A model generated the notes under the pieces. It was given only the letters and a program-made list of their open reading frames with translations, ran no database searches and had not been told where the DNA came from. From Hofstenia miamia (lineage: Eukaryota > Xenacoelomorpha > Acoela > Hofsteniidae), in contig CABFPE010000344.1 of assembly GCA_900660155.1 (NCBI GenBank), forward strand, positions 677,562 through 713,782: a stretch of 36,221 nucleotides of DNA, read 5' to 3'. This document shows, one piece after another, positions 1-10,830 of the stretch. Every line of letters starts with the position of its first letter. The stretch's first letter is position 1. The position numbers and the translations under genes are program-made.

Positions 1-860
1 ATACAACATCAGCACACACATCAGATGTCGACACTAAAATGACACTAATGATAGCCCTAAAAAGACAAAAACTTAACAAAACATTCTACAAAATATTCCA
101 ACAAAGGATATCTGCCATCTGCCAATCAATCATCATTCCTGCTCCACTCAAAAACCTAAATACATTTATTACCACAAATCCAAAACACAGAAATCTTTCA
201 CTTACCTCAGCAGACAAGAAAATTGCAGACACAACATGGGAATTTACCAGAAACAGGTATTAATACAATTATTACTTGTCAACAAGCTGAGCTTCTAACG
301 TACCAAACCCAGCAGGGCCAAGCTGAGCATGAGCACTGTATTGGATACACAACTAGTCCAAAACAAGAATTTATTATGCCAAGCAAATTTATATTTCTGC
401 TTCTTAATTTGTATGAAGATTTTTCTTACTCTTTCATTCAATACAACTTTTTTATAATCTTAATTTAAAATGCTTCTTAACTAATAACAAGAGCAATGTA
501 AAAAATTTTAAAGGAAAATTTATCATGTTAAAGACAAACTCATATGACTATTTCCAGCACATGCAAACAGTTCAATAAAAACTTATCATTTGTTAGTTTT
601 CCTTTTTTCTTCTATGAAGTTTGTTGCAAATTCTACTAATGGAGAAACATTAAAGATATTGTAGCATAATCCATTAAAAAGAGAAAAAGAAAAGACAAAG
701 TAACCAAGCTAAAAAATTATGTTCAAACAAAAAACTCTGATTTTCTTATTTAGCATTTTAATAGAGTTATCATCACCTCACGTCATTTGAAAAAATTGTA
801 AAGCAAGTATTTCCCACATTCACTTTTTGTAAGATCACTAGTCAACAAATCACTTCATGT
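1..860. other. AT-rich stretch without a supported gene
   Basis: The first 260 bases are A-rich on the top strand and open in one frame for 74 codons. A donor-like AG/GTATTA lies near 254. The open frame has no motif I recognise, and the next one (223-468) is not clearly coding. This could be the decayed 3' part of the retroelement whose LTR-like repeats follow, or a lost exon. From 470 to 860 I see nothing beyond AT-rich sequence. Confidence 0.3.
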
Positions 861-910
861 TAATTTTAGCATGCAGAAATATTCTACATGGACTGCAGAA
901 ATTCAAATAG

Positions 911-1767
911 CGACAGGTACTTGTTTGCATGAATTTCTATAAATATGTACAAAGTGTATTGTTTGATTGATGGAGAATAAACTCCTTGGAATTTACTTTA
1001 TTATTGTTTGGTTTGATTGATTAATTATAATGCACATCTAAGCATTCAATGTGTGTAGTGATCAAAACACTATTGTGAGGAGATATGAAATGGTATTAGC
1101 CTTGATCAGTACCCACATTTAATCTATGTATATGCATAGGGAGATTTCAAGCATGCTTAGCTGACTAGTGATCTTTTGTTTTGCATGTATTAACAAATCC
1201 GAGATAAATCTAGTCAGGTAACCCTAGGTGTATTGTTTATTTAATTATTTTAGATCCAAATTCTGTACACTGTAGGAGACCTATAAATGACTGATAATGA
1301 CTGTTTACATGTATTATATTATATTATCTTTTTATTTATTTTAAATGTAGGTTAGGAAGCTGCTGTAGTTTATAGTTAGTTTGTATGTAGTTTACTTTTC
1401 ATCTTGTCACAGCTAGTGTCATGCCTTGTTGCAAGTTTTCACCATATTACATGTAGGCTAGGAAGATGCTCTAGTTATCACATTGGTTTACTTATCTAGT
1501 AGCTAGTGTCAATGCATCTTAGCATATTACATTATTATATTAACAACACACATTGTTGAGTGTGAGAAGTATGTCGAATTGTGACTGGTCTTTATTGGCA
1601 CAAATAGTTGGGACACACATAATAAAAATTGTCTCTGTGAGCATGAGGTGAGTCACTGGAATATGGAAGTTTCAGAGCAGTGGATGGACTCTCAGCAACT
1701 GGATACCACTTTGAACCAGAGTCTCTTGGAGCTACCTAAACAGTAGTGGTTAATTGTTATGCTTACA
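911..1767 (+). repeat. LTR-like diverged direct repeat, copy 1
   Basis: This copy shares collinear blocks with copy 2 (about 2421-3119). The blocks are ACAGGTACTT followed by CTATAAATA (near 913 and 2421), GACTAGTGATC (near 1163 and 2664), TGAGC-TGAGGTG (near 1637 and 2875), and a common end TTACA followed by TGG (1767 and 3119). A TATA-like CTATAAATA and a nearby AATAAA (about 973) would suit an LTR promoter and polyadenylation signal. Copy 1 also carries an internal duplication with a step of about 103 bp (ATGTAGG-TAGGAAG at about 1347 and 1450). The outer 5' boundary is not resolved. Confidence 0.35.
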
Positions 1768-2420
1768 TGGAATCAAATAGTAGTTCATTCAAGTGTAAAA
1801 TATATTAAAGACAAAAAGGTTCAACTAAGATAGACATTAGCCCAATTGGAGAAACTGCATGGCTGTATACCTAAATAGATACTTGAAAGAGCACATCTCA
1901 TCTTGGGTGATGATTCTACAATACCAAAATTTGAGAACATTTATCTTTGCTCAAATATGGCAAAAGTAAAATGTTGTGAGATATAATGTTAACTGATGAA
2001 TTTTGCAAGTTCGCTTGTATATTGTGCATCAATTTTTTTGCAAAGTGCCAACAATTTGTCAAAAAATAATTTACAAGATGGCATGGAGGAAACCAAATGT
2101 CCATAGCAATGATATAAATTTGATTTAGATATAAGCTAGCTTGTGATTGTAGCATCATCAAAAACAAATCAAAAATAAGCTGCAAACATTGAACAGAGTG
2201 AGAATAAGATCAAAGAAACAATGATTAGAAATATTGTATTTATATCAATTAGATTAATTTAGATTTATTTGTATTATGCAACCAAGAAATAACATGTGTC
2301 AAAAAAGAAAGATTATTATCAATCAATAAAAATACTTTTGGCAAAATAAGGAGGTGAAATCATTCCATTATTTTTAGCCACTGTCTTAGCAGAAGAAAAG
2401 TTTAGATTTGAAATCAACTA

Positions 2421-3119
2421 ACAGGTACTTTTCTGGAATTACTATAAATACAAATCAAATACTGTAAGCAATTGATAAAGAATTTTATTTGGAATTCTTA
2501 TTTTGTTCTACTATAACAGTTTGAATATTTAATATGATGCTGAGCTAATTGAGTGGTGTTTAGTAGTGGTCTGGATCCATCACAGAGAATGATTCAAGGG
2601 TCCCTGTGCCAGACTATGAAAGTGCACATAAGTTAGGTATAGGGGTTTTTCTCTCAATTAGTCGACTAGTGATCACTTACTACATGTACTAAAATAATAT
2701 ATTTAAAAATGCCAATATATTTTGGTAATGGCTACATGTAGTATCAAACAAGCAGCTAGTAACAAGTCAGGTTGTGAAGAGACAGAACACTTTTACAAAA
2801 TAGAGTTTAAGTCAAATTGTGTCATGTCTTGAGTATGCACTGAGCTAGGATAGGATACACATAAACTGTATCAATGAGCTGAGGTGTGGAACTCAATCAA
2901 ATGGAATGTTGAAGGAAGTGGTGAAATTTTGATGTGGAGATCAGCTTTGGGCAGATGCCCATTGTTGATCATTGGATAGACTACTGCCTAGTTTACTTTA
3001 TGTCAACAGGAACAAAAGCCAAGCAGTATGATATAGCAAATCCCTACCCACAGAAATACAACTAGTGTTATGCAGTAACAATAGATAAACAGTAATAATG
3101 CCTGGTAGAGGATGTTACA
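2421..3119 (+). repeat. LTR-like direct repeat, copy 2, probable 5' LTR of the gag relic
   Basis: Diverged copy of the repeat at 911-1767, in the same orientation. It ends in TTACA and is followed at once by TGGCGACGTTGACAG (3120-3134). TGG at the base after a CA-ending LTR is the expected form of a primer-binding site, because tRNAs end in CCA. The gag relic starts just downstream, which fits a 5' LTR. The exact tRNA and the 5' edge are not established. Confidence 0.35.
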
Positions 3120-3139
3120 TGGCGACGTTGACAGCCAAG

Positions 3140-4940
3140 AACAGCAATTCTTAAGAAGAAAAATTCAGTGGAACTACCTGCATATGATGACAAGAGCTAC
3201 AAGGGAAAGTGAAAGCAAGCAACAGACAGTTACATGGAAAAGCAACTAGTTAATAGAGTGAATTACCCAAAACCAAACCAAAGCACTTGAACAGGATCCC
3301 GGAATTGCAATCAAAAAAAAATGGAAGACCACTACAAACCAAAAAGAAAAAATGACAAAAGGTAAAAAAGGCAGCTCAAAGAAAACTGCAATCAAGGCAG
3401 TAACCCCTAGAACAATATGATCATCACCATACCTCAGTGAAAACTCAGCCACTGACATGGAATTGCAGTCCCTCAATTCACCCCCAGAAACAAATCCCCC
3501 AGAGACAAACCCACCAGACATAATTGATATGCTAAGGAAAAGCCAGGAAAATGAAGCACTCCTAAAACATGAAATAGAACAACTAACCAACAAAGTCAAA
3601 GAAATGGAATGACAAAACAAAACTATGCTGAGCAAATCAGATTAAATATGAAGATGTGGCCCACCAACTATCAGAGTCCAATAAAAGGTTTTTAGAACAA
3701 AACCAACAATGGCAGAAAAGGAATCAAGAACTGGAAAAAACAAATAGGCAACTAATCAAGAACAATAATCTGCAAGCAGGAGAATTGGAGCAGCTGAAAG
3801 ACAAATTAAGAGGAATACAGCTCACAGAAGAAGAAAACAGGAGCAACACATGAACCCATGAAATAGAATTTCATTCCAGAAAAGAAAGTGAGCTACAAGC
3901 ACTGCATATACCAGCTTCCAAAGAGGTGATATACAAGGAATCTGATGCTGATGAGGACTCAGACACAGAGAAACAAAAATTCATTAAAGAAACCACAAAA
4001 GCAGTGACTACACAACTGCAAGAGGAAGATACAATGAAAAAAATAGGAAACCCAAATATGAAAATTCAATTCTACCACAACTGACAACCAGTGATACAAT
4101 ACCTTGTAAGGCATTTCTACCCAAGTTTAACAAAAGGGTACATGGTTATAATACAACATTTGCTGATTGGCTACAAATGTTCAAATTAACAATGGTGGAG
4201 CAAAATGTGAGCCAACAGGCAGCAGCATCAAGACTCCCGTTATATTTAACAGGGGCAGCCTCCCAACACTACTTGCTCCTAGACACAGAAACAAAAAGAA
4301 ATTACCAATTATTGATCAGAGATTTCATAAATTACTATGAAAAGGAAAGTTTTAAAAATCAGTACTGAATCATTCTAAACATGATGAAAATGAGAAAAAC
4401 TGATGACATTTGAAATTACATGCAGCAAGTCAAATGACTATTAAGTCTTAGTTTGAGAGAAAACACATATTCTAAATACAATTTGTTCTCTCACATTTTA
4501 AGGGGATGCCAGAAAGCATTAGAACACAGTTTGAGATGAAATTCAATGTTGATGACAAGTTTGAGAGAATGATCAGAAAGGCGTTCAACATACAAGCAAC
4601 CATTGAAAACAATGCCCAAATATATGAAAAGGCCACATGGCACAGAGAGGGATCAACATGGAAGAACAACCGCAAACCATGCATCCAAAATAAAACTTAC
4701 ACAGAAATGAAACCAGAAAAAATAATAAAAGTAAAAGGAAAAGATGGGAAGACTAGAAAGGTAAAAGAGAAAGACGTCAAGTGTTATGGTTGTGGACAGA
4801 AAGGTCACAAAAAACCAGACTGCCCAAAGGAGATAAATGCAATTGGGGACAAAGAAGCCTATTATGATGAGGAAGATATACTGCAGACAGAAGAAGAAAT
4901 GGACGAAGTATCACCAACCAACAAGGAGTCAGAAAACTAG
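3140..4940 (+). pseudogene. Degenerate LTR-retrotransposon gag (Ty3/Gypsy-like)
   Basis: This is the remains of a retroelement capsid/nucleocapsid gene. Reading the plus strand across several frames gives, in order: a Pro/Glu/Thr-rich stretch with PPETNPPETNPPD (about 3480-3520); a long Gln/Glu/Lys coiled-coil segment (3656-3853); a capsid-like region from about 4100 to 4368, with a phrase resembling retrotransposon gag (YNTTFADWLQMFKL, then SRLPLYLTGAA); and a basic tail with one zinc knuckle CYGCGQKGHKKPDC (C-x2-C-x4-H-x4-C, about 4780-4825). An acidic end follows before the stop at 4938-4940. In-frame stops (for example near 3610, 3851, 4081 and 4366) and at least one frame change show it is dead. 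No protease, reverse transcriptase or integrase follows, because the sequence turns into other repeats at 4961. The minus-strand open frames here are shadows. Confidence 0.7.
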
Positions 4941-4960
4941 GTAGAGCACCAACTCATAAC

Positions 4961-5317
4961 CAGGGTTTTCGAGTACTCGGAATGCTAAGAACTCGAACTC
5001 GAATAAGCTCGCAAAACTCGATTGGAAAAACTCGGAAGAGAAATCATCAAAACTCGAACTCGAACTCGTTCGAAAATCCACTCGAAAATAGCGTAAAAAT
5101 TAAATTTTTTTTAAATAAAAATTTTCTTACCAATCACAAAATTTCTTTTTTAGCTTAGAATTATTGTTTAATAAATGTTTTTTACCCTAAAAAACTCGGA
5201 ATTAGAAAAAAACACGATTGAACTCGGAATTTCATTTAAAAAATTACTCGAACTCGAACTCGAATCGTAAAAACTCGAACTCGGCCCGAGTAACTCGAAC
5301 TCGACTCGAAAACCCTG
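4961..5317. mobile_element. CTCGAA-rich non-autonomous element with perfect 14-bp inverted ends
   Basis: The element starts CAGGGTTTTCGAGT and ends with the exact reverse complement ACTCGAAAACCCTG. Inside are many copies of ACTCGAA, often in tandem (CTCGAACTCGAA), clustered in the outer parts around an AT-rich core (about 5095-5200). CAGGG ends and short subterminal repeats are typical of hAT MITEs, where the repeats bind transposase. I see no matching 8-bp target duplication (left flank CTCATAAC, right flank AATAGTTT), so the family is inferred. It has no coding capacity and lies just after the gag relic. Confidence 0.7.
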
Positions 5318-5511
5318 AATAGTTTTATGTATCAAAAGGTAGTGACATCATCTCAACAAGAAAGAGACAGCAAATTTCTGCAAAATTTAGCAAATATTTT
5401 TTATTGGTTTTTTTATTTTTAAGGAATTTAAACTAAGTTAAACATTTTTGGATAAAAATATTCAAATTTAAATTTTAGTGAAAATCCCCCATTGAATGAT
5501 ACAAATATCTG

Positions 5512-5679
5512 GACATTTTCAATTGACAAATAGACATTTTCATTTGAGGAAGAGATATTTCCATTTGAGTAAAGGACATTTTCAATTGAAAAGTAGACAT
5601 TTCCATTTGAGAAACAGATATTTTCATTTGAGTAAAGGACATTCTCAATTGAAAAATAGACACTTTCAAATGGGAAAAC
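5512..5679. repeat. 21-bp minisatellite, 8 units, with 63-bp higher-order period
   Basis: Eight consecutive 21-bp units begin GACATTTTC or close variants. Units 1, 4 and 7 share TCAATTGA. Units 2 and 5 carry CATTTGAGRAA. Units 3 and 6 begin GATATT and end TGAGTAAAG. The array is therefore built from a three-unit 63-bp block. Because 21 is a multiple of 3, both strands stay open (heptapeptide repeats), but there is no other sign of coding. Confidence 0.85.
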
Positions 5680-6690
5680 CTGTAGAATATCAATATTTCT
5701 ATCATTAAAGCTTCTAAATCCTTTGAATGAAAACTTGATTAATCAAATAATTGAATTCAAGTAATAATACTTAAAATACTCAATTCTCAAATTCAAATTA
5801 CTTTTTTAGTACTCAATAAAAGAAAATCTATGTTTAAATGATTAAAATTGTCTGTGTTAAACTTTCGAAAATTATTTGAAAATTGACATTTTAGAATAAG
5901 TGCAAATGCCCATTTTAAGATAAATGTTGAAAGTTGTTGTGGTGAAAAAGTAACAACTTCAGACTATTTGCAATATTAAGTTATTAAGTATTATAATACA
6001 TTCTTACCAGTTTTTCGGATTTTACTTGATTTACTTTTATTAGCGAATTTTTACCAATGTAGTGCTTAAAGTATAAAATTAATTTCAGCAGAATCTTCAA
6101 ATTGCAAACTTCGTTGCATTTGAGAATTACAAAATTGTCTTCCACCAAATAATTTTCTTACTAAGCTGCCATAATTTTTTTTTAGCAGTGTGAAGCAGCG
6201 TATGCAGTTGAAACTTCAGTCCTTCGAAAGCGAAGTTTGTGACAACTGTGATCGATTTGTACTTGAAGTGGAGTTATAAACATCTAACTGCATTTTCTAA
6301 TCCTTAACGGACCGGTGTGTCTAAATTTCATCAAAATATTGCATAATTTTGCGACCTTATTGCAAGTGAATTATCCAATAAAAATTTTCATGTTTTGTCT
6401 TTTATACTATAATATTTATAGTGCTTAAGGAGGGGAATACCATCCAAGTACTATTTTCTTAAAAAAGACGTTAGGACAATAATAGACACCTTAGAAGACT
6501 GACACCACATCAAATATTAGAAAAAATAATGTTAAAACAAAATACTACACCAAATTTCAAGTATATAGTTCAAAAATTTGGGAAGAAAATTGAAATTATT
6601 TCTTGAAGTGTGATTTTGAGAAAATCCGATTTTTCAAGAAAATTTGAAAAAATTAGTTTTAAGCAAAAATCTACTCAATAACATCTATAC
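5680..6690. other. AT-rich stretch; one weak exon-like segment
   Basis: Mostly AT-rich without a gene. The exception is 6186-6279. A strong acceptor-like tract (poly-T then TTTTAG) is followed by an open frame reading ...FESEVCDNCDRF before a stop at 6277-6279. The CxxC with FE upstream loosely recalls the second half of the SPT4 zinc finger, but no partner exon is visible. I cannot call it a gene. Confidence 0.15.
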
Positions 6691-8120
6691 AAAAATAAAA
6701 CATCCAGCACCATATTCCGTAGAACCTCCACGCTTTCTGGCTTCGTTGACATTTGTATTTACTACTTTTCGGAGTTCCTTGCCCTTGTTCTCTTTTCCGG
6801 CTTGAGTAATGGGGCGATTTCTTGCGGCACTTGTTACTTCCTTAGACGAACAGTCTCACTGCACGCACCCCAGCTGATATAACTTTGAAATCCTTCACCA
6901 TCTCGGTTCCAAAATTAAATTCAGCTATGGCTGAGAGCAGTGAAAATTCCTCCTTTTTTATAGAGTGAAAACGAGTCTTGCTGCAGCGCGACCAGATGAC
7001 ACCATTAAGTGCTTATTTTACGTTTTGAGTGGCGTGACGTTCACATCTCTTCAGGAGATCAATGTCGGTGAGGCGTTCGTATAGGGGAGAAGGTGCTTTT
7101 CAAGACATTTCTTATCCATTAAATGGTGCACTCGTACAGCATGAGGACCAGGGTACAGACCTTGGGCAACGGCACTCTTGAAGAAACACCAGGACTGCAC
7201 ATCCGCCGTACACTTGGTGTTTGAACTCGTCGTCTGTGCTGATGCAGTGGTACAGACCTGCCATGAACTGTTCTTTCTTATGGTATTTTTCATAGGACTT
7301 CTGCAGAACTTTTATCACATTTTGGGTTGAGTGACCCTTTCTTCTTTCCGCCAAGAATTTCTATGCAAAGAAATTAAAAATAATTAGCTCTACAATTTGA
7401 AAAATTTTAAGGTCATGACAAAAAACATGATTAATGTTATGGCATGGGTCTGAATAAAATAACTAAATTTACAGTACAGAGGCACATATGCACAAACTAC
7501 AATTTTACCATCTGCCTCTTTGAGTCCCCATCTCCAACCATTGTTGTGAAACACATGTTCCGCTCATCCTTCATCGATCTACCCCATTGTGCACTTGCTG
7601 CTTCCGCCTCCATCGCTCTGGCTTGCCCTATAAAGCGTGTTAAAGATCTATTTGGCGGCAACATCATTTTTAGGAACAAATCCTTTGACTTGATCGGCCA
7701 TGCAGTTTTGGACAATCCAGGCATATTTAATTCTTCACAGAACTTTCGAAAACAATACGGTCCCGTTTCACTTTTTAAGGATGCGAACACACAAGCCTTG
7801 TTAACAACAAATAGATTTGGATTCGATGTTGAATCATGCATTACATTCGACGAGTGCATTGACGCAACAGCACAAATTACAAACATCACAAGATGCATCG
7901 ATGCAGACTGCCACAACCCTACTCTTTTCAGAATAGACTGACACTGCAACATTTACTCCGCAACCACTCTCTCCACATCATGTCAATATCCACAATCGTT
8001 CTCAAAGAAACAGGACTATTTTCTGATGCCGCTTGCACTGCCTCCGCGTCAAAGGGATTAATGAAATCTTCTTCTACAGATAGTAAATATCAATCCACTT
8101 TCTTCTCATATGTTGGCTTC
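6690..8120 (-). pseudogene. Mutator-like (MULE) transposase pseudogene
   Basis: Broken copy of a Mutator-like DDE transposase of the type common in invertebrate genomes. Reading right to left: a degenerate N-terminal piece with NPFDAEA (about 8120-7955); an open block 7952-7497 with KFCEELNMPGLSK, then AMEAEAASAQWGRS and the family hallmark MVGDGDSK; after a 125-bp intron-like break, ISTDDEFKHQ (near 7250); in a shifted frame SWCFFKSAVAQG-YPGPH (near 7150); then KRC...TQNVK, an in-frame TAA (7013-7015), and ALNGVIWSRCSKTRF; finally, in another frame, a basic tail ending STEYGAGCF (near 6720). The region that should carry the first catalytic Asp seems missing between LNMPGLSK and AMEAEA. Frameshifts, stops and this deletion make it non-functional. 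No terminal inverted repeats were identified. Confidence 0.8.
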
Positions 8121-10619
8121 TCTTGCTCTACCGGGAGGTAAAGGTAGCTCAGTCTTAGGAATGTCAATCACTGAAGAAAGGGTTGGCATTAACTTTCCCT
8201 CAAAATGGTTTTCCCCATCTCAATGGGAATTTGTTCTTTAGGCTTTTAGTGTTTGCAAAAGTTTATCTGCTTGGTTTTATTTCAATTTAAGGATTAAAGC
8301 AGAACCATTTTTTTGCAGATTATATTTCAGTCTTAGTATATTCCTGTCAATTGAAAGTTACTTGAATGTTTGTATCATCAGCAAACAAGTAGGCTGTTCA
8401 GGGCCCTACGAATCGGCATGTTTTTGCTTCGGACGAGTCGGTTGTGAAACTCGAGTCTTGTCTACGCACATGGGATATCAATGTCACCATTACAAAATTA
8501 GTCGTTTTTCCAGCAGTTACGTTAGTAATTTTATAAAAACTGGTAATTAATAATCACAGCAGCAACTGCTTGGCATTGCAAGTATTTTCGTATCTGAATA
8601 TACTAGTGATTTCACTTAATCTTATCAATACATTTCTCTATTTTCTAGTGTTTTGTATGTTAATATACGAATGCCAAGAATTGGTCCCTTAACAAGTGTT
8701 TGGGAAATTTGATAGCTATTTTTAATTGTCACTCATTGCGATTTTAACTATTGAGCTTTTTAATAAATTAGGTGCCGGTATTCGAATAGTAAGTTTTTAT
8801 TAAATAATGAATGAGTGTTCATTAATGATTAAAAAGATAAAAGATTGTACGCAGAACGTAGATAGACATATGCTTCGAAGATAGAGAAGTTCCTGACTGT
8901 TTTTAGTTTAATTACAGTTGATAGTCTATGGAGAAGTTTTTCAGATGCATACTCCTTGCGTATTGGAAGATATTTATAAAGAGAGTGTTCTTTATTTGAG
9001 ATAACCAGGTCCCAATTCGTGTAATATTGCATCTGATTTCGCAATAATTTTAGCTGTGCCACTCCATGGTGTATACTCATGTGTTAAGTACGCTCAATAC
9101 CAATTAATTGTACAACACTTAGTAAAAAAAAATTTTAAGCTTACTCGATTGACGCAAGTTTCAATGTTTTTATTAATCATTTATAGAAACAATGGAAGAA
9201 AATTTCATCAAATGCGAAATGTTTCATCTCTTAATTCTCAAATGCTGCTATCATGGTAAACAATAGTATCCCCCGTTTATATTAATTCTGATATAAGAAA
9301 ATCGGATGAATATCTTTAGAGTATTTTAAAAGTCCGCTATAGTGAGAACAAGCATGTAGGATCAAGGAAATATTAATTTTAATATTGGAATCTGATCACT
9401 ATTTAAAGTACTTACAAATGTTATTGCTCGTGCATCTAAGCAGAATGAAACCATTTTCAAAATGGGATCAACAAAAATAAGTCTATAATTCATGTAAACA
9501 CTTAATTCTTATAAATGAAATTATTAATTTTGGCATACAAGCAAAAAAACTGACGTGAATGAAAAATGACTTATTTTTACAGTAACACCTTTACTACATA
9601 TAATATTTATGGATTTGTAGCTACTATCTATATTAAACCCACCACTTCAATAAGTATTTGTGGTGACGCTTGGTATTGAGAACTTATTAGAAGCCATTTA
9701 GATTAAGATGCCGTGTTCAAGTGTTTATATTTTGAGCGCAATATAAAGACATATTGATATAGATTATCTAAGGTGATTGTGAATTTTATTTATTCTTTTT
9801 TGAATTAATGAAGAGCATTTTTAAAATTTGCGATTCTGATGAGAATTTATCACAAAGAGCTAATGAATCTTTAATAGGCAGAGGTTGATTGAATGATTAC
9901 AACAGGTCCTAGCTTTACCTCTATTTTTGGTGATGAAGTTTTCTGTGAAGGCTGCCATTAAATGCTTGATACATCTGAAATTGTTGAGTATACATTAAGT
10001 GTAGGAGCTGACCAATAATGAAGGTGTCAGAAGACAGTGTTTCTTGGTAGAGCTAACCAAGCTCTGACGTACCCACCAGCCGTCCAAACACACAGCTAAC
10101 TACCTTGAACAACAAAAATTGCTCGCTTCAATCAATTCTTGCATACTTCAGCTTGGGTATTCTTTCTAGTGAAAGTTACAGCATACTTTACTAACAACTC
10201 CTAATATAGTTCAAAATACAAAGCAAGAAGTTGTTTACTGAGAACGAGATATATCTGGAAATTTTTACCAATAGCGAGACATATGTATATCTAAAAGAGA
10301 ATTATGAAGTGGAAATGAATTCTCGTTATAACCAATAAAGCTTACATGCTAGTTTTACACTCGACCAAGAAATTTGGTCATTGTATTCGTCTTCTTATAC
10401 CCACACTCGTTTTACGCGGATTATTGTGTATTCTTCATCTAGTTCCACTAAAATTCAACAAATATTCTAGAATGCTTCTAGTTCTTTAACTATTTTACTA
10501 TTGCTATTAAGAATTGAAAATATCAGTAATTTAAATGTTTTTGTTAAGGTATTTCTTATACTTACAGATGTAGGTTTGTTTGCTGTGATTCATAGCTTTA
10601 CAATTTCTTTCACTTTTAG
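8121..10619. other. Long AT-rich non-coding stretch upstream of the RING gene
   Basis: I see no coding segment here. A GC-richer patch at about 8398-8470 begins CAGGGCCCTACGAATCGG and contains CGAGTCGG and ACTCGAG, so it may be one end of another hAT-like element, but no second end or target duplication was found. The promoter and 5' untranslated exon of the RING gene must lie here, because its start codon sits one base after a splice acceptor (10618-10619). I cannot place them. Confidence 0.4.
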
Positions 10620-10830
10620 GATGGCTGAAGTGGGTGAAGTTTCTCAGGAAGAGGTTCGAGGTCATTCATGTTCTATATGTTATAGCAATTTTGGACGTGA
10701 TGGTGGAACTGTTCCTCGTAATCTACAATGTGGACATTGTTACTGTACTGGGTGCTTACAGAAAATTCTTAATCAAACTTTATTGGGATCACTTAGTTGT
10801 CCTGCTTGCAAACACGAAACTACTATTGAA
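10620..10830 (+). CDS. RING gene, first coding exon
   Basis: The acceptor TTTCACTTTTAG ends at 10619 and ATG is at 10621-10623, so an untranslated exon lies upstream. The exon encodes residues 1-70, which hold the whole RING, and ends ATT-GAA before GTACTC (phase 0). The donor is weak but it is the only GT that keeps the frame with the next exon. Confidence 0.85.

Noticed and set aside
3246..3635. 129-codon minus-strand open frame
   Set aside because: Antisense to the gag relic, whose plus-strand composition and order of segments are convincing.
5475..5708. Heptapeptide-repeat open frames on both strands
   Set aside because: A consequence of a 21-bp repeat lacking stops. No start context or flanking exon signals.
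7444..7941. 165-codon plus-strand open frame
   Set aside because: Antisense to the Mutator-like transposase block carrying MVGDGDSK.
8398..8470. CAGGGCCCTACG start of a possible hAT-like element
   Set aside because: No second end or target duplication could be found.
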